Assembly: GCF_016862915.1 (NCBI RefSeq)
Contig: NZ_BONW01000016.1
Coordinates: forward strand, 310,001-374,000
Origin: Plantactinospora endophytica
Lineage (GTDB): Bacteria > Actinomycetota > Actinomycetes > Mycobacteriales > Micromonosporaceae
DNA length: 64,000 nucleotides
Direction of reading: 5' to 3'
The first letter of the stretch is position 1, and every line of letters begins with the position of its first letter. The translations under genes were made by a program, and so were the position numbers. Below, piece after piece: positions 34,001 to 45,071 of this stretch. The notes below the pieces were generated by a model, which did no database searches, was not told the origin of the DNA, and saw nothing but the letters and a program-made list of their open reading frames with translations.

Positions 34001-37000
34001 TGGACCGGAAGACCGCGACCGCGTTCACCCCGCCCAGCGGTGGCCCGACCACCGGCACCACCGTCACCAACGCGCTCGGGCACACGGTCACCACCACCCT
34101 GGAACCGGCCTGGGGCGAGGAGACGTCGATCGTCGACGCCAACGGCCGCCGGGTCGACCAGACGTACGACCCGCTCGGCCGGGCCACCGCCGTCTGGTTC
34201 GCCGACCGGTCGAAGGCGGGCGGGGCGAGCCCGAACCAGAAGTACTCCTACCTGGTCCGGACCGACGCGCCGAACGTCGTCACCACGCAGACCCTGCGCG
34301 ACGACGGCGGGTACGAGTCGACGTACGAGTTCTACGACGGCCAGTTGCGGGAACGCCAGACGCAGGCGCCGGCACCGGACGGCGGTCGGACCGTCACCGA
34401 CACCTTCTACGACTCGCGCGGGCTGGTGTCGAAGGAGAACGGCGCCTACTGGAACGAGGACCCGGCCGGCAGCACCCTGCTGGTCGTCGCCGACAACACG
34501 GTCCCGGCCCAGACCAGGTACGTGCACGACGGCGTCGACCGGGAGACCACCGAGATCCTGGTCTCGTACGGCACCGAGAAGTGGCGTACCACCAGCTCGT
34601 ACGGCGGGGACCGGACGAACGTGACCCCGCCGGCCGGCGGTACCGCCACCACCACCGTCTTCGACGCCGACGGACGCACCACCGAGCTGCGCCAGTACCA
34701 CGCGGCGACGGCGTCGGGCGGCTACGACGCGACGAGGTACACGTACGCCCGGGACGGGCAGCTCACGTCGGTGACCGACGCGATGGGCAACGTCTGGCGG
34801 TACGGCTACGACCTGCGCGGCCGGAAGGTCGAGGAGCAGGACCCGGACAAGGGCACCACCCGTTACACCTACGACGACGCCGACCAGGTGCTCACCACCA
34901 CCGACGCCCGTGGCGTCACCCTCGCGTACGCCTACGACCCGCTGGGCCGCAAGACCGGCCTGTTCGAGGGTTCGACCGCCGGCGCCAAGCGGGCCGAGTG
35001 GAGCTACGACCGGCTGGTCAACGGCACGACGGTGCGGGGTCAACTGACCAGCTCCACCCGGTACGTCGACGGCAACGCCTACGTCGTCTCGACCAACGGC
35101 TACGACACCCGCTACCGGTCGCTCGGTACCACGGTGACGGTGCCGGCGTCGGAGGGGAGCCTGGCCGGCAGCTACCGGATGGACAGCGGCTACACCGACA
35201 CCGGGCTGGACCTGACCACCGGTTATCCGGCGGCCGGCGGGCTCGCGGCGGAGACCCTGCGCTACGGCTACGACGACCACGGCCGGTTGCGGTCCGCCCA
35301 GTCCGGGCTCGGCACCCAGCTCGTCGCGGCCAGCTACACCCCGTACGACGAGGTGTCGCAATACACCCTCCAGGAGGCCAGCGGCAAGCAGCTCGTCCAG
35401 ACGTTCTTCTACGACGACGCCACCCGGCAACTCAGCCGGGCGCTGGTCGACCGGAGCGTGTCGCCGAACCGGCTGGCCGACGTCACCTACGGCTACGACG
35501 CGGCCGGCAACGTCACGAAGGTCGCCGACCGGCCGACGGCCGGGGCCGGGGACACCCAGTGCCTGCGCTACGACCACCTCCGTCGGCTGCGCGAGGCGTG
35601 GACGGCCACCGACGACTGTGCCGCCGCACCGACCCCGGCCGTGCTCGGCGGCCCGGCACCGTACTGGCAGTCCTGGGAGTACGACAAGACCGGGAACCGG
35701 CTGGCCGAGACCAACCGCAGCCCCAGTACCGGTGCCGGGGTCACCAGCACCTCGACGTACCCGGCGGCCGGTGCCGCCCAGCCGCACGCGCTCGCCTCGG
35801 TGACCACCGGCAGCCGGACCGACCGGTACCGCTACGACGCCGTCGGCAACACCACCGAGCGGACCGTGGCCGGCGCGACCCAGGTGCTGACCTGGGACGC
35901 CGAGGGCCAGCTCGACAAGGTCACCGAGGGCGGCAAGGTCACCGAGTTCCTGTACGACGCCGACGGCGAGCGGCTGATCCGCCGCGATCCCGCCTCGGTG
36001 ACCCTCTACCTGGCCAACTCGGAGCTGAAGCTGACCCGGTCCACCGGCGCGGTGTCGGCGACCCGCTTCTACGACCTCGGCGAGGTGACCGCGGTCCGCA
36101 CCAGCTCCAGCGGGCTCGCCTTCGAGGTCGCCGACCGGCTCGGCACCGCGCAACTCTCGATCGGCGCGGCCGACCTGGCGGTCACCCAGCGGCGCTACCT
36201 GCCGTTCGGCGAACTCCGGGGAGCGGGGAGCGGAAGCTGGCCGACCGAGCGGGGGTACGTCGGCGGCACCGTCGACTCCGCCACCGGGCTGACCCATCTC
36301 GGCGCCCGGGAGTACGACCCGGACCTCGGGCGGTTCCTCTCGGTGGACCCGCTCATCGACCCGGAACAGCCCCAGCAGATGAACGGGTACGCCTACGCCG
36401 ACAACACCCCGGTGACGATGAGCGACCCGGACGGCGAGTGGCGGGTACTGCCCGGCGGGCACTACTGCGACGGCTGCGGCGGTTACAACAACCCGCCGCC
36501 GAAGAAAAAGAAGAAGGCGAAGAAGAAGTCCAGCGGGAAGAGGTCGAGCGCCGGCAAGAGCCCGGCCCGCAGCTACTACTGCGACAGCTGTCACTACAGC
36601 AAGCCGAAGCCCAAGGTGTACCCGGGTGACCTGCGCAAGCACGACCAGGCGATCGCGGCCGAGGCACGCCGGCTGGCCCGGGAGTACGCCGCGAAGCAGC
36701 AGCGGAAGGAGCAGGCGAAGAAGGCGCGGGAGGCGGCGGCCAAGCGGAAGAAGAGCAGTAGTTGCAAGTGGACGAGTTTCTGGAGCAGTGCCTGCCGTAA
36801 GTCCGCCGGCCGGGCGGTCAAGGCGGTCGGTCGGGGCGCGGCCAAGGTCGGCAAGTGGGCCTGGAAGAACAGGTCGACGCTGCTGGCCGCCTGCTCGGTG
36901 GTGGCGGTGGTGGTCTGCGGGGTCGGTGCGGCGATCAGCAGCGGCTTCGACGCGTACCGCGACTTCAAGGGCGGCAACTACCGCTCCGGGGTGATCAACC

Positions 37001-37269
37001 TGCTCTCCGCAGGTACCGGCGGCGCCGGTGCGGCCTTCGGCGCCGGGGCGAAACTGGCCGGCCGGGGCGCGAAGGCGGTGAGCAAGATCCGGAGTCCCAA
37101 CCTGCCGACCCGGTTGGGTCATCGGGCCAGCGGCGCGATGAGCCGGGGACTGGGGCGGGCCGAGGCGGCGCTGAGCCGGGGTCACATCGGCGCCAGCTAC
37201 CACTCCAACGCCTGGGGCGGCGCGAGCATGGGACTCACCCTCACCAACGGCACCTGGGGCATGTGGTGA
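31039..37269 (+). CDS. Giant secreted RHS/YD-repeat protein with novel C-terminal tip
   Basis: 2076 residues from GTG 31039, 8 nt after AGGAG. Signal peptide (LAGLTAVAVAAGVLVVPAPPASAAP). The N-terminal ~600 residues include the actinomycete RHS block PDLDLVYSSGSVDGRTASTNNQSSWVGEGWDL. Residues ~950-1750 are YD repeats (YDPLGR, YGYDLRGRKVEEQDPDKG, YDAAGNVTK). The RHS core LGAREYDPDLGRFLSVDP sits at ~1753. The tip (~1795-2076) has two CDxC motifs (YYCDGCGG, YYCDSCHY) that may bind metal, a Lys-rich run near 1821, a charged helix, a hydrophobic segment (LLAACSVVAVVVCGVGAAI, ~1950) and a Gly-rich end. The tip is not a toxin family I know and is unlike that of the paralogue at the left edge. No immunity gene follows; a terminator and katG do. 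Confidence 0.92.
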   Translation: MQTQQWNPRTAVLAGLTAVAVAAGVLVVPAPPASAAPAFRPPDTQVERSVPGTDFVPPQTASADRTAAARVQREPATVRWPAGSAETAVPAGSRAPAGDLPVRVGALPARPGADETGRAPGRARVQVLDRSATERAGVAGLLLTVTPDRAGPLSVEVDYSSFRSAYGGDWASRLRLVRMPACVLATPERAACQAGTPLATSNSVRDARLRSDVSAGAEPTVLAVTAAPAGSAGDYRATKLSASSSWQAGGSAGDFTWSYAMDAPPAFGGPTPDLDLVYSSGSVDGRTASTNNQSSWVGEGWDLSEGFIERRYKSCSDEVTSTPKPHDLCWETDNAFLSTGGRTVELVLDATTGTWRLRNDDGSRVERLTGATNGDNDGEHWRITARDGTQYHYGMQRLPGWTSGAEVTNSTWTAPVFGNDDKEPCHGSTFATSYCTQAWRWNLDYVVDPNGNAMSYFYETETNHYGRNLSASAGTAYVRSGHLKRIDYGQRSDSMYSASAPMRVVFDTEERCAAGATCGTGAITKDTAKNWPDVPYDQACASGATCKDLFAPTFWSRKRLATVTTRVLTSGSTYRDVDSWTFGYQFREPGDGTSQSLWLATVTNTGKVGGNLALPAVRFEGVQLENRVDAEEGIPPMYKWRLSDVYDESGGHVRVNYSKKECVRSATPTPDANTSRCFPQYWVPDGALSPKLDWFHKYVAVQVLADDQSGLAGIEQTDYEYLGGAAWHYDDNELTPAKYRTWSEWRGYARVRTTRGAPDGVRSQQEELYLRGMDGDRTSNGTRSASVTDSEGVAIADHPALAGFLREETTYNGAGGAVVDGEIRDPWVSAATATRGSTRAYLTGITKERSRLALADGGWRRTETQTSFDGYGMPTQVDDLGDLSTTADDECNRTSYARNTDTWLLEFVARQERVAVPCSATPSRPRDVISDLRTFYDGSTTLGTAPTRGDVTLTQELAGYNGTTPVYAQATRARYDGYGRTVEAYDALDRKTATAFTPPSGGPTTGTTVTNALGHTVTTTLEPAWGEETSIVDANGRRVDQTYDPLGRATAVWFADRSKAGGASPNQKYSYLVRTDAPNVVTTQTLRDDGGYESTYEFYDGQLRERQTQAPAPDGGRTVTDTFYDSRGLVSKENGAYWNEDPAGSTLLVVADNTVPAQTRYVHDGVDRETTEILVSYGTEKWRTTSSYGGDRTNVTPPAGGTATTTVFDADGRTTELRQYHAATASGGYDATRYTYARDGQLTSVTDAMGNVWRYGYDLRGRKVEEQDPDKGTTRYTYDDADQVLTTTDARGVTLAYAYDPLGRKTGLFEGSTAGAKRAEWSYDRLVNGTTVRGQLTSSTRYVDGNAYVVSTNGYDTRYRSLGTTVTVPASEGSLAGSYRMDSGYTDTGLDLTTGYPAAGGLAAETLRYGYDDHGRLRSAQSGLGTQLVAASYTPYDEVSQYTLQEASGKQLVQTFFYDDATRQLSRALVDRSVSPNRLADVTYGYDAAGNVTKVADRPTAGAGDTQCLRYDHLRRLREAWTATDDCAAAPTPAVLGGPAPYWQSWEYDKTGNRLAETNRSPSTGAGVTSTSTYPAAGAAQPHALASVTTGSRTDRYRYDAVGNTTERTVAGATQVLTWDAEGQLDKVTEGGKVTEFLYDADGERLIRRDPASVTLYLANSELKLTRSTGAVSATRFYDLGEVTAVRTSSSGLAFEVADRLGTAQLSIGAADLAVTQRRYLPFGELRGAGSGSWPTERGYVGGTVDSATGLTHLGAREYDPDLGRFLSVDPLIDPEQPQQMNGYAYADNTPVTMSDPDGEWRVLPGGHYCDGCGGYNNPPPKKKKKAKKKSSGKRSSAGKSPARSYYCDSCHYSKPKPKVYPGDLRKHDQAIAAEARRLAREYAAKQQRKEQAKKAREAAAKRKKSSSCKWTSFWSSACRKSAGRAVKAVGRGAAKVGKWAWKNRSTLLAACSVVAVVVCGVGAAISSGFDAYRDFKGGNYRSGVINLLSAGTGGAGAAFGAGAKLAGRGAKAVSKIRSPNLPTRLGHRASGAMSRGLGRAEAALSRGHIGASYHSNAWGGASMGLTLTNGTWGMW

Positions 37270-37309
37270 TGCGCTGACCTGGACCGCGATTCTCGGCCGA
37301 CCCGACGAC

Positions 37310-37344
37310 GGGGGCCACCGCCGAACCATCCGGCGGTGGCCCCC
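37310..37344 (+). terminator. Terminator of the LamG-RHS operon
   Basis: Perfect 14-bp stem (37310-37323 with 37331-37344, 7-nt loop) beginning 41 bp after the RHS stop. Confidence 0.75.
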
Positions 37345-37388
37345 GGCGCATGTGCGGCTCCGATCACGACGACGCTGGTCCGGGTACG

Positions 37389-39714
<2,326 letters not shown>

Positions 39715-39720
39715 TCTCCC

Positions 39721-39755
39721 GGTCCGGGCCGGTCGCTGCGCGGCCGGCCCGGACC
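39721..39755. terminator. katG terminator
   Basis: Perfect 12-bp stem GGTCCGGGCCGG (39721-39732) with its complement at 39744-39755, 11-nt loop, starting 6 bp after the katG stop. Placed to serve the convergent VOC gene too. Confidence 0.7.
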
Positions 39756-39880
39756 TGTGTCGCCCGGGTCATGCGCCCGTCTCGCCGGAGCCGGACTCCC
39801 GCCCTGGACGACCGGGTTTTCCTGGCCGCGCACGCCGGTCGCCAGGAGCAGGTCGCCCAGCCGCAGCGCCGGTGTCGGCG

Positions 39881-40315
39881 TCACCATCGGGCCGGGTTCT
39901 CCGGATCCGGCTGGAGGAACTCGAGGCGGTTGCCGAGGTTGTCGTAGGCGTAGCAGCGGCGGTGTCCCGGGAAGTTGTCGTCCCAGGTCACCTCGACGCC
40001 GTGCGTGCCGAGCCGGGCGGCCAGGGCGTCCAGGTCGCCCACCAGGATGCCCGGGTGTGCCTTACGGGCCGGCTGGAAGTCCTGCTCCACTCCGAGGTGG
40101 ATCTCCAACCGGTCCCCGCGTACCCAGAGGCCGCCCCGGGCGGCGAGGGCCGGTGGCTTCCGCACCTCGACCAGGCCGAGTACCCCGACGTAGAACGCCC
40201 GGCAGGCGTCCTCGCTGCCCGGCGCGATGGCGAGTTGGACGTGGTGCAGGCCGAAACCGAGACCGGAGTCGCACTCGGGTCCGTAGCCGAAGGTCGAGGT
40301 CTCGGTCTCGGTCAT
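39881..40315 (-). CDS. VOC-fold (glyoxalase superfamily) protein
   Basis: 144 residues from ATG 40315. One VOC domain: LHHVQLAIAPGSEDACRAFYVGVLGLVEVRKP, LWVRGDRLEIHLGVEQDF, HPGILVGDLDALAARLGTHGVEV, RCYAYDNLGNRLEFLQP. The conserved metal-ligand positions (His in HHVQ, His in EIHLG, Glu in RLEFL) are all present. It could therefore be an active metalloenzyme of the glyoxalase or dioxygenase type. Substrate unknown. Stands alone between katG and the CBM2 gene. Confidence 0.8.
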   Translation of the reverse strand: MTETETSTFGYGPECDSGLGFGLHHVQLAIAPGSEDACRAFYVGVLGLVEVRKPPALAARGGLWVRGDRLEIHLGVEQDFQPARKAHPGILVGDLDALAARLGTHGVEVTWDDNFPGHRRCYAYDNLGNRLEFLQPDPENPARW

Positions 40316-40465
40316 CTGCGTGCCTCCCGTCGGTCGGGCCGGTGCGGCCCAGGTACCGGAGACTAGACGAGAAGGTCCGAAGTCCGGCCGGTGGTCGGGT
40401 CCCGGCGCGGCCCCAGTGCTGCTCGCGCTGCGACCGGCACACGGGGCGTGGTCGGCGGAAGGGCG

Positions 40466-40894
40466 CTAGCCGACCTGGCAGGGCAGGTCGTTGACGGTGA
40501 AGTCGGTCGGGGTCGGCGCGGGCAGGACGGTGAGGTAGCCGATGGTCACCGTGCCGCCCGGCGGGACCACGGCGTTGTACCCGAGATCCTGGGTGGTGAC
40601 GGTCCCTCCGGCGCGGCTGACCAGCTCCGCTCCGATCATCCGCAGCGGCTGCCGGTCGGGAAAGGAGAAGCGCAGCGTCCAGCCGTTGATCTCGTTCTGG
40701 CCCAGGTTGCTGATCACCAACTGGGCCTGTACGGCGGGCGGGAACGATCCGGCGACCCGGTACCGCACGCCACAGGCGGGCTCCGCCGCCGCCGCGTACG
40801 CGACCGTGCCGGAGGCCCCGGCCAGGGCGGCGGCGAGCACGGGTACGAGCAGGATCCGGGCCCAGCGGGCCGGGCGGGATGGACGGCTGTGCAT
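40466..40894 (-). CDS. Secreted free-standing CBM2 (cellulose-binding) protein
   Basis: 142 residues from ATG 40894 (GAGG upstream); a longer in-frame reading to 40954 lacks a ribosome site. Signal peptide ARILLVPVLAAALAGASGTVAYAAAAEP. The mature ~100 residues are one CBM2 beta-sandwich: Cys near each end (ACGVRYRV ... NDLPCQVG) for the typical disulfide, Trp in NEINGWTLRFSFP, and the NAVVPPGGTVTIGY strand. No catalytic domain is attached. It may anchor to or disrupt cellulose, or compete for surfaces. Confidence 0.85.
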   Translation of the reverse strand: MHSRPSRPARWARILLVPVLAAALAGASGTVAYAAAAEPACGVRYRVAGSFPPAVQAQLVISNLGQNEINGWTLRFSFPDRQPLRMIGAELVSRAGGTVTTQDLGYNAVVPPGGTVTIGYLTVLPAPTPTDFTVNDLPCQVG

Positions 40895-41036
40895 GACTGA
40901 CCTCGCAAACGGCTCAAGCCGGCGGCGGGGTGCCCCCGACACCCAGACATCCATGATGGTCGGACGAACGCCGACCGTGGTACCGCCGATCAGTCAACGA
41001 TGACCCGGACCGTGTTGTCGGTGCCGGGCGCCCGGC

Positions 41037-44000
41037 TCAGCCGGCGTCCTCAAGGTCGCCCTCGATCCGCAGGTACGTCTCCCGCAGCGCCGCCATCGTC
41101 GCCGGGTCGGGCTTCGCCCACAGTCCCCGGTCGGCCGCCTCGGAGAGCCGCTCGATGATGTTGCGCAGTGCCCACGGGTTGGACCGGCGCAGGAACTCCT
41201 GGTTCTCCGCGTCGAGCGCGTACGTCTTCGCCAGGTCCTCGTACATCCAGTCGGCGACGACTCCGGCGGTGGCGTCGTACCCGAAGAGGTAGTCGACGGT
41301 CGCGGCCAGCTCGAACGCGCCCTTGTAGCCGTGCCGGCGCATCGCGGTCAGCCAGCGCGGGTTGACCACCCGGGCCCGGAACACCCGGGCGGTCTCCTCG
41401 GTCAGCGACCGGGTCCGTACCGCGTCCGGAGTGGTGCTGTCCCCGATGTACGCCCTCGGCGCCTGCCCGGTCAGCGCCCGCACCGTGGCGATCATCCCGC
41501 CGTGGTACTGGAAGTAGTCGTCCGAGTCGGCGATGTCGTGTTCCCGGGTGTCGGTGTTCTTCGCCGCCACCGCGATCCGCCGGTACGCGTCCTCCATCTC
41601 CTCCCGGGCCGGCCGCCCGTCCAGCCCGCGCCCGTAGGCGAACCCGCCCCAGACCGTGTAGACCTCGGCGAGGTCGGCGTCGTCGCGCCAGTTCCCGCTG
41701 TCGATCAGCGGCAGCAGCCCGGCCCCGTACGCGCCCGGCTTCGAGCCGAAGATCCGGCTGGTGGCCCGCCGCTCGTCGCCGTGCCGGGCGGCGTCGGCCC
41801 GGGCGTGCGCCCGCAGGAAGTTCTGCTCGTCCGGCTCGTCGAGCGCGGCCACCGCCCGGATCGCGTCGTCGAGCAGCAGCACCACGTGCGGGAACGCGTC
41901 CCGGAAGAAGCCGCTGATCCGGACGGTCACGTCGATGCGCGGCCGGCCCAGCTCGGGCAGCGGGATCACCTCGAACCCGTTCACCCGGCGGGACGCCTCG
42001 TCCCAGGTCGGCGCCACGCCGATCAGTGCGAGCACCTCGGCGACGTCGTCCCCGGCGGTACGCATCGCCGAGGTGGCCCAGGCGGAGAGCCCGACCGAGC
42101 GGGGCCACTCGCCGGTGTCCCGCCGGTACCGCTCGACCAGCGAGGTCGCCATCGCCTGCCCGGTCGCGTACGCCAGTCGGCTCGGGATCGCCTTCGGGTC
42201 GACGGTGTAGAAGTTCCGGCCGGTGGGCAGCACGTTCACCAGTCCGCGCAGCGGCGACCCGCTCGGCCCCGCCGGCACGTACCCGCCGTCGAGCGCGTGC
42301 AGGAGGTTGGTCAGCTCGTCGGTGGTCCGGGCCAGCCGGGGCACCACCTCGGTCGCGGCGAACTCCAGCACCGGGCGTACCGCCGCCACGCGCGGGTCGT
42401 CGGCGTCGAGCAGGTCGCCCAGCACCGCCGGTACCGCGTCCACCACCCAGTCTCGCTGCTCCATCGCCTCCACCAGGGACCGGGCCACCGCCTCGACCCG
42501 GTCCACCTCGGCGGACTGCTCGGAGCCGGACTCGGTCAGGCCGAGCGCGGCGCGCAGCCCGTCGACGGCGCCGGCCTGCCCGCCCCAGACCTGCCGGGCG
42601 CGCAGGATCGCCAGTACCAGGTTGACCCGGGCCGGACCGGTCGGCGGCTCGCCGAGCACGTGCAGGCCGTCCCGGATCTGCGCGTCCTTCACCTCGCAGA
42701 GCCAGCCGTCCACGTGCAGCAGGAACTCGTCGAACTCGGCGTCGTGCGGGCGCTGGTCCAGACCCAGGTCGTGGTCGAGCCGGGCGGCCTGGATCAGCGT
42801 CCAGATCTGGCCCCGGATCGCCGGCAGCTTGGCCGGGTCCATCGCGGCGATGTTTGCGTACTCGTCGAGGAGCTGTTCCAGCCGGGCGATGTCGCCGTAG
42901 CTCTCCGCCCGGGCCATCGGCGGCACCAGGTGGTCCACGATCACCGCGTGCGCCCGCCGTTTGGCCTGGGCACCCTCGCCGGGATCGTTGACCAGGAACG
43001 GATAGACCAGCGGCAGCGAGCCGAGCACCGCGTCCGGCCCGCAGGAGGCGGAGAGCCCGACGGTCTTGCCGGGCAGCCACTCCAGCGAACCGTGCTTGCC
43101 CAGGTGTACCACCGCGTCCGCGCCGAACTCCTCGTCCAGCCACCGGTACGCCGCCAGGTAGTGGTGGGTCGGCGGCAGGTCGGGGTCGTGGTAGATGGCC
43201 ACCGGGTTCTCGCCGAACCCGCGCGGCGGCTGGATCATGACGATCACGTTGCCGGCCCGCAGGCAGGCCAGCACGATCTCGCCCTCCGGGTCGCCCGAGG
43301 TGTCGACGTAGAGCTGTCCGGGCGGCGGACCCCAGTGCGCGATCATCGCCGCCCGCAGCTCCGCCGGAAGCGCCTCGAACCAGCGCCGGTAACGGGACAG
43401 CGGGACCCGCACCGGGTTGGCGGCGAGCTGCTCTTCGGTGAGAAACTCCTGGTCCTGGCCGCCAGCCGCGATCAGCGCGTGGATCAGCCGGTCACCGTCC
43501 GGCAACTCAGTGTCGGCGAGCAGCTTCGGGCCGGCTGCCAGCTCCGGGTCGGCGGGCAGCTTCGGGTCGGCGAGCAGCTTCGGGCCGGCTGCCAGCTCCG
43601 GGTCGGCGGGCAGCTTCGGGTCGGCGGTCAGGTCCGCGTCGGCCGGCGGTTTCGCGTCAGTCGGCGGTTTCGCGTCAGTCGGGGGTTTCGCGGCGGCCGT
43701 CGGTACCAGGCCCGGCAGCGCGTCCGGGCCGTCGACCGGCCCGACGTCGTAGCCGAGGTCGCGCAGGGCCCGGAGCAGGCGTACCGCGCTGGCCGGGGTG
43801 TCCAGCCCGACCGCGTTGCCGACCCGGGCGTGCTTGGTCGGATAGGCCGACAGCACCAGCGCGATCCGGCGCCGCTCGGCCGGGGTGTGCCGGAGCCGGG
43901 CCAGCCGGACGGCGACACCCGCCACCCGGGCGGCCCGTTCCGGATCCGCCACGTAACGCGGCAACCCGTCGACGTCGGTCTCCTTGAACGAGAACGGCAC

Positions 44001-44873
44001 CGTGATCAGCCGCCCGTCGAACTCCGGCACCGCGACCTGGGTCGCCGCGTCCAGCGGGGAGAGGCCGTCGTCACTGTCCGACCAGGTCTGCCGGGTGGAG
44101 GTGAGACAGAGCGCCTGGAGGATCGGCACGTCCAGTGCGGCCAGCGCACCGACGTCCCAGGACTCCTCGGTGCCGCCCGCGCTGGCGTCCGCCGGTCGGG
44201 TGCCACCGGCCGCCAGCACCGTGACCAGCAACGCGTCGGCCGCACCGAGCGTCGCCAACAGCTCCGGTTCCGGGGTACGCAGACTCGCGCAGAAGACCGG
44301 CAGGGCCTGTCCACCGGCCTCCTCGACCGCCTCGGCCAGCGCGTCGACGAACCCGGTGTTCCCGCTGAGCTGGTGCGCCCGGTAGTAGAGGATGCCGACC
44401 ACCGGCCCGGTCGTCGAGCGGGGCGCCCGGGGCAGCACGCCCCAGTTCGGCTGGGCGACCGGTGGGGCGAAGCCGTGCCCGGTCAGCAGCACCGTGTCGG
44501 AGAGGAAGGCGTGCAGCTCGCGCAGGTTCTCCGGCCCACCCTGGGCCAGGTACGCGTGCGCCTGGGCGGCGGTACCGGCCGGCACCGTGGACCGGGCCAT
44601 CAGGTCGGCGTCCGGGGTCTGCTCGCCGCCGAGCGCCACCACCGGCCGGGTCCCGGAGCAGAGCGCCGTCAGCCCCTCCTCCCACATCCGGAAGCCGCCG
44701 AGGATCCGTACCACCACCAGGTCGACGCCGTCGAGCAGGTCGGGCAGTTCGGCCAGATCGATCCGGGCCGGGTTGGCCAGCCGGTACGCCGCTCCGCCGG
44801 CCCGGGCCGAGAGCAGATCGGTGTCCGATGTGGACAGCAGCAGGATGGTGGTGGCAGCGTCCGCCGCAGGCAT
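41037..44873 (-). CDS. cobN: Cobaltochelatase large subunit CobN
   Basis: 1278 residues from ATG 44873 (GGGAGGAG upstream). CobN, with CobS and CobT or ChlI/D-like partners, inserts Co2+ into hydrogenobyrinate a,c-diamide using ATP in the aerobic cobalamin pathway. The family motif HLGKHGSLEWLPGK and the blocks DPKAIPSRLAYATG and YRIAVAAKNTDTREHDIADSDDYFQYHGG identify it. Inside it is an unusual 66-residue insertion of eleven six-residue units (43497-43694), in frame, between the N-terminal and central domains. Preceded on its own strand by a cobalamin riboswitch, so it is shut down when B12 is plentiful. Divergent from cobG. Confidence 0.95.
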   Translation of the reverse strand: MPAADAATTILLLSTSDTDLLSARAGGAAYRLANPARIDLAELPDLLDGVDLVVVRILGGFRMWEEGLTALCSGTRPVVALGGEQTPDADLMARSTVPAGTAAQAHAYLAQGGPENLRELHAFLSDTVLLTGHGFAPPVAQPNWGVLPRAPRSTTGPVVGILYYRAHQLSGNTGFVDALAEAVEEAGGQALPVFCASLRTPEPELLATLGAADALLVTVLAAGGTRPADASAGGTEESWDVGALAALDVPILQALCLTSTRQTWSDSDDGLSPLDAATQVAVPEFDGRLITVPFSFKETDVDGLPRYVADPERAARVAGVAVRLARLRHTPAERRRIALVLSAYPTKHARVGNAVGLDTPASAVRLLRALRDLGYDVGPVDGPDALPGLVPTAAAKPPTDAKPPTDAKPPADADLTADPKLPADPELAAGPKLLADPKLPADPELAAGPKLLADTELPDGDRLIHALIAAGGQDQEFLTEEQLAANPVRVPLSRYRRWFEALPAELRAAMIAHWGPPPGQLYVDTSGDPEGEIVLACLRAGNVIVMIQPPRGFGENPVAIYHDPDLPPTHHYLAAYRWLDEEFGADAVVHLGKHGSLEWLPGKTVGLSASCGPDAVLGSLPLVYPFLVNDPGEGAQAKRRAHAVIVDHLVPPMARAESYGDIARLEQLLDEYANIAAMDPAKLPAIRGQIWTLIQAARLDHDLGLDQRPHDAEFDEFLLHVDGWLCEVKDAQIRDGLHVLGEPPTGPARVNLVLAILRARQVWGGQAGAVDGLRAALGLTESGSEQSAEVDRVEAVARSLVEAMEQRDWVVDAVPAVLGDLLDADDPRVAAVRPVLEFAATEVVPRLARTTDELTNLLHALDGGYVPAGPSGSPLRGLVNVLPTGRNFYTVDPKAIPSRLAYATGQAMATSLVERYRRDTGEWPRSVGLSAWATSAMRTAGDDVAEVLALIGVAPTWDEASRRVNGFEVIPLPELGRPRIDVTVRISGFFRDAFPHVVLLLDDAIRAVAALDEPDEQNFLRAHARADAARHGDERRATSRIFGSKPGAYGAGLLPLIDSGNWRDDADLAEVYTVWGGFAYGRGLDGRPAREEMEDAYRRIAVAAKNTDTREHDIADSDDYFQYHGGMIATVRALTGQAPRAYIGDSTTPDAVRTRSLTEETARVFRARVVNPRWLTAMRRHGYKGAFELAATVDYLFGYDATAGVVADWMYEDLAKTYALDAENQEFLRRSNPWALRNIIERLSEAADRGLWAKPDPATMAALRETYLRIEGDLEDAG
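43497..43694 (-). repeat. In-frame 18-bp minisatellite within cobN
   Basis: Eleven 18-bp units encode D-A/P-K/E-L/P-P/A/L-A/T hexapeptides (DAKPPT, DPKLPA, DPELAA, GPKLLA). A three-unit block (54 bp) is duplicated exactly or nearly so at 43513-43566 and 43567-43620, showing recent expansion. It sits in a linker rich in Pro, Ala and Asp and should be disordered. Confidence 0.9.
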
Positions 44874-44924
44874 GGGTGGCTCCTCCCCGGGTCCGCGCCC
44901 GTGGTCGTGGTCGAGTCCGACGGT

Positions 44925-45055
44925 GGTCCGGAGTGTCTGGCTCCCGACCCGCACGCAGGTCGGTGACAGTGGCGGGACCGCCCCGGACTCGCACCGGGTT
45001 CCTCCGGGTCCACCGCGTGATGCTTTTCTCGCCGCAGGGAGCGCCGAGGACCACG
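44925..45055 (-). promoter_or_regulatory. Cobalamin riboswitch upstream of cobN
   Basis: On the minus strand the conserved core reads GAACCCGGTGCGAGTCCGGG, then GGTCCCGCCACTGT, then GGGAGCCAGACACTC (44931-44945). This is the B12-box order of the class I cobalamin riboswitch. It is in the 198-bp gap between cobN and cobG and points at cobN, whose ribosome site follows ~45 nt later, suggesting translational control. Outer ends are approximate. Confidence 0.9.
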
Positions 45056-45071
45056 ACTCTACGATGAGCCG

